The translations under genes were made by a program, and so were the position numbers. A stretch of DNA of 64,000 nt from Stomorhina lunata (lineage: Eukaryota; Arthropoda; Insecta; Diptera; Rhiniidae): positions 120,676,418 to 120,740,417 of the forward strand of contig OW121741.1 in the NCBI GenBank assembly GCA_933228675.1. The letters run 5' to 3'. Positions 61,190 to 64,000 of the stretch are shown here, in pieces. Numbering within the stretch: position 1 is the first letter of the stretch; each line of letters opens with the position of its first letter. The notes below the pieces were generated by a model. It saw only the letters and a list, made by a program, of their open reading frames with translations, did no database searches and was not told the origin of the DNA.

Positions 61190-63525
61190 ATCAATATTTT
61201 TGTTAAAAAATTTTTAGTATCAAATTTTTTTTGAATCTTCAGTATGAAAATTTTGTTATAAAATTTTCTTATTGTTTTCGATATTTAGTTTTCTTATAGA
61301 AAATTTTCGATATCGATACAAAATTTTTTTATAAAAAATTTCCAATTTAGATTTTTGTATAGAAAATTTTCGATATAAAATTTTTTGACACAAAAAGTTT
61401 TTATCGAATGCTTTCTTTTAACAAATTTTCGGTATACAAATTTTTCTATAGAAAATTTTCGATTTCAATTTTTATCGATATTAAGTTTTATATAGAAAAT
61501 TTTCGGTATAAAATTTTATGTAGAAAATTTTCTGTATAAAATTTTATATAGAAAATTTTTGGTATAAAATTTTAAATAGAAAATTTTTGGTATAAAATTT
61601 TATATAGAAAATTTTCGGTATAAATTTTATATAGAAAATTTTCGGTATAAAATTTTATATAGAAAATTATCGGTATAAAATTTTATATAGAAAATTTTCG
61701 ATAAAAATTCTTTATATAGAAAATTTTAGGTATAAAATTTTGTATAGAACATTTTCGGTATAAAATTTTATACAGAAAATTTTCCATATAAAATTTTATA
61801 TAGAAAATTTTCGGTATAAAATTTTATATAGAAAGTTTTCGGTATAAAATTTCATATAGAAAATTTTCGGTATAAAATTTCATATAGAAAATTTTCGGTA
61901 TAAAATTTTATACAGAAAATTTTCGGTATAAAATTTTTTATAGAAAATTTTCGGTATAAAATTTTCGACTTAAAATTTTCTTAAAAAAATTTTTGATATA
62001 AAAGTTGTTATCGAAAATTTTTGAAATACAATTTTCAATATAAAAATTTCTTCTAAAAAAATTTTCATATAAAATTTTCTTATAAAAAATTTTCGATACA
62101 ACATTTTCTTATAGAACATTTTCCATACAAAATTTTTTTACAGAAAATTTTTGGTAATATAAATTTTCGATATGAAATTTTTTTATAGAAAATTTTCGAA
62201 TAATTTTTTTTTTGAAAAATTTTCTTATTGAATTTTTGATATAAAGTTTTCTTTTAATAAATTTTTGATATCATTTTTTTTTTATTAAATTTTCAGTATA
62301 AAATTTTCTTATATTTAATTTTTTATTGAAAATTTTCGTTATAAAAGTTTCTTATAAAAAATTTTCGATATAAAATTTTCTTAAGAAAGATTTTTGACAT
62401 AAAATTTTCTTATGAAAATTTTCGATATAAAATTTTCTTGTCATATGAAATTTTTTTATAGAAAATTTTCGATACAAAATTTTCTTTTAAAAAATTTTTT
62501 TTTTAGAAAATTTTCAATATAAAAATTTCTAATAGAAAATTTTCGTTATAAAATTTTTTTCTAGAAAATTTTCGATATATAATTTTTTTATCATAAATTT
62601 TCGATATAGGATTTTCTTATCGAAAATTATCAATATACCATTTGCTTATAAAAAATTTTAAATATAAAATTTTCTTATAGAAAATTTTTTTTATAAAAAA
62701 TTTTCTGATAAAAAATTTTTGACATAAAAGTTTCTTATGAATAATTTTCTATGTAAAATTTTCTTATATCTTTTCTGATAAAAAATTTTTGACATAAAAG
62801 TTTCTTATGAATAATTTTCTATGTAAAATTTTTTTATATCTTATTTTCGATATAAAATTTTCTTATAGAAAATTTTTAATAAAATTTTTTCTTATAGAAA
62901 ATTTTCAATATTTAATTTTCGACAAAAAATTTCTTGTAGAAAATTTTCGATATAAAATCTGTTTATAGAAAATTTTCGATGTAAAATTTTCTTTTAAAAA
63001 ATTTTCGTTATAAAACTTTTTTATATAAAATTTTCTTAAAGAATTTTTTTTTATAAAATTTTCTTATAAAAAATTTTCGATAGAAAATTTTCTATATAAA
63101 ATTTTTGTATAGAAAATTTTCTATATACAATTTTCTTAAAAAATTTTTTTTATAAAAGTTTCTTATAAAAAATTTTTGATATAAAATGTTCTTATAGAAA
63201 ATTTTTGATATAAAATTTTCTTAAAGAAAATTTTCGATGTAAAATTGTTTTACAGAATTTTCGATAGAAATTTTTCTTATAGAATATATTCGATATAAAA
63301 TTTTCTTATAGAAAATTTTCAACACAAAATTTTTAATAGAAAATTTTTAATAGAAAATTTTCAATATAAAATTTTTTTAAAGAAAATTTTTGATTTAAAA
63401 TTTTTTTAAAGAAAATTTTTGATTTAAAATTTTGATCTTGAAATTTTCGGATATAAAATTTTATTAGCAAAAATTATTGATGTAAAATTTTCTTTTCGAA
63501 AGTTTTTTATTTGAAATATTTCGAC
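61190..63525. repeat. Satellite, CGGTATAAAA / CGATATAAAA linkers (downstream intron)
   Basis: 28-bp units (CGGTATAAAATTTTATATAG plus AAAATTTT) are regular at 61500-61960. They decay into CGATATAAAATTTTCTTATA units to 63525. The family thus continues on the other side of the exon. Confidence 0.94.
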
Positions 63526-64000
63526 TCTTTTCCCTTCCATTCATTAAATGTTAACCAATATTTTTCTTCAGTTGATTTTTTTAATGTACAAAAACTTTCT
63601 TGTGAAGCTTAAAAAAAATATTTAACCTACATTTTCTTACAAAGAAAAGAAAAAAGTGTCTTTGCAAAAAAACAACATGCAGCAGCAAAGTATTTCCTGT
63701 CCTGTCCTGCTTTTCTTTGCCATTTCAGCAAATTTTTATTATTCTTCCCCTTTCCACGACTTTAAGACTTAATTCTGGCTTTTTGTGTGTACGATTTTAT
63801 TTATTTAAGCTGTTAAACAGGATTTATGACATAATTCTTCTTAAGTTTTGCTCACTTCTTATTTTCTTACGCTTTTCTTCATTCTTCAGCTTAAATGTGG
63901 ATTTTTGCTTATATATATTTTTTTTTATACAACTTTAAGCTGAACAGGAAAATGGACATCAATTTAAAATAATCGCATTTAACATGATGACCGCTATTAC
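63526..64000. other. AT-rich intronic sequence at the window end
   Basis: A good acceptor-like CTTTTCTTTGCCATTTCAG precedes 63729, but the sequence after it does not read as drongo protein in any frame I can recognise. Confidence 0.45.

Larger units (their letters stand above)
61022..64000 (+). other. Start of the next drongo intron
   Basis: It begins with the strong donor GTGAGT right after the exon. A satellite array fills 61190-63525 and AT-rich unique sequence follows to the window end. No convincing next exon was seen before 64000. Confidence 0.7.

Noticed and set aside
63717..63938. Possible next drongo exon after the acceptor-like CCATTTCAG
   Set aside because: The translated sequence is hydrophobic and AT-driven with no resemblance to AGFG proteins, and no clear donor follows.

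Overview
The window is very AT-rich eukaryotic DNA from a fly, probably a calyptrate dipteran. Three things point there: an unmistakable exon of the ArfGAP gene drongo (AGFG1 homologue), insect-type mobile elements (copia, a Tc1/mariner element), and dispersed fly repeats ending in GACGGACA units. It is almost entirely non-coding. The only host coding sequence I can support is one internal drongo exon at 60141-61021 on the + strand, with a good acceptor and a perfect donor (CAG|GTGAGT). The exon starts inside the ArfGAP domain, so the zinc-finger exon lies upstream of the window. Everything from 1 to 60140 is therefore most simply read as one giant drongo intron (at least 60 kb), and 61022-64000 as the start of the next intron.

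Layout. 1-5900: a hammerhead-ribozyme repeat, then a 4.7-kb foldback element containing a nested 1.8-kb insertion. 6680-8740: a ~700-bp higher-order repeat rich in CTTTCGATATCGAAAG-like words, with a 290-bp insertion. 10375-11420: a 12-bp satellite. 12719/12720: a textbook zero-length-exon (recursive splicing) site on the drongo strand. 13965-15715: a dispersed element whose terminal GACGGACA repeat has grown into a 16-bp satellite.

From 18.4 kb to 63.5 kb the DNA is dominated by at least a dozen arrays of one satellite superfamily. Its 28-32-bp units are built on a palindromic core (TTTTTCTATAGAAAATTTTT or the decayed TTTTTCTATAAAAATTTT) joined by a 4-8-bp array-specific linker (CTGTA, CGTTAA, GTACA, CGGTA, ATC, CACCG, CACCA, CAACG and others). 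Together they occupy more than 20 kb. Two transposons are nested in the arrays: an internally deleted DD41D-type mariner (49986-51011) and a nearly intact, young copia-type retrotransposon (54840-59251, minus strand, LTRs differing at one position). In both cases, removing the element restores the satellite unit.

Most unusual items: the recursive splice site; two structurally complete type I hammerhead ribozymes plus one broken copy; the palindromic satellite superfamily with spacer-defined subfamilies inside a host intron; a TIR element with a 7-bp target duplication and a tRNA-Ala-like core whose terminal ACCCAGYAAA also brackets one satellite array; a five-copy TAACGTCCGCA(A/G) motif cluster; and a 1-kb block with 13 forkhead-type GTAAACA words. 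No boundary, count or identity here comes from a computed search; all are by reading.
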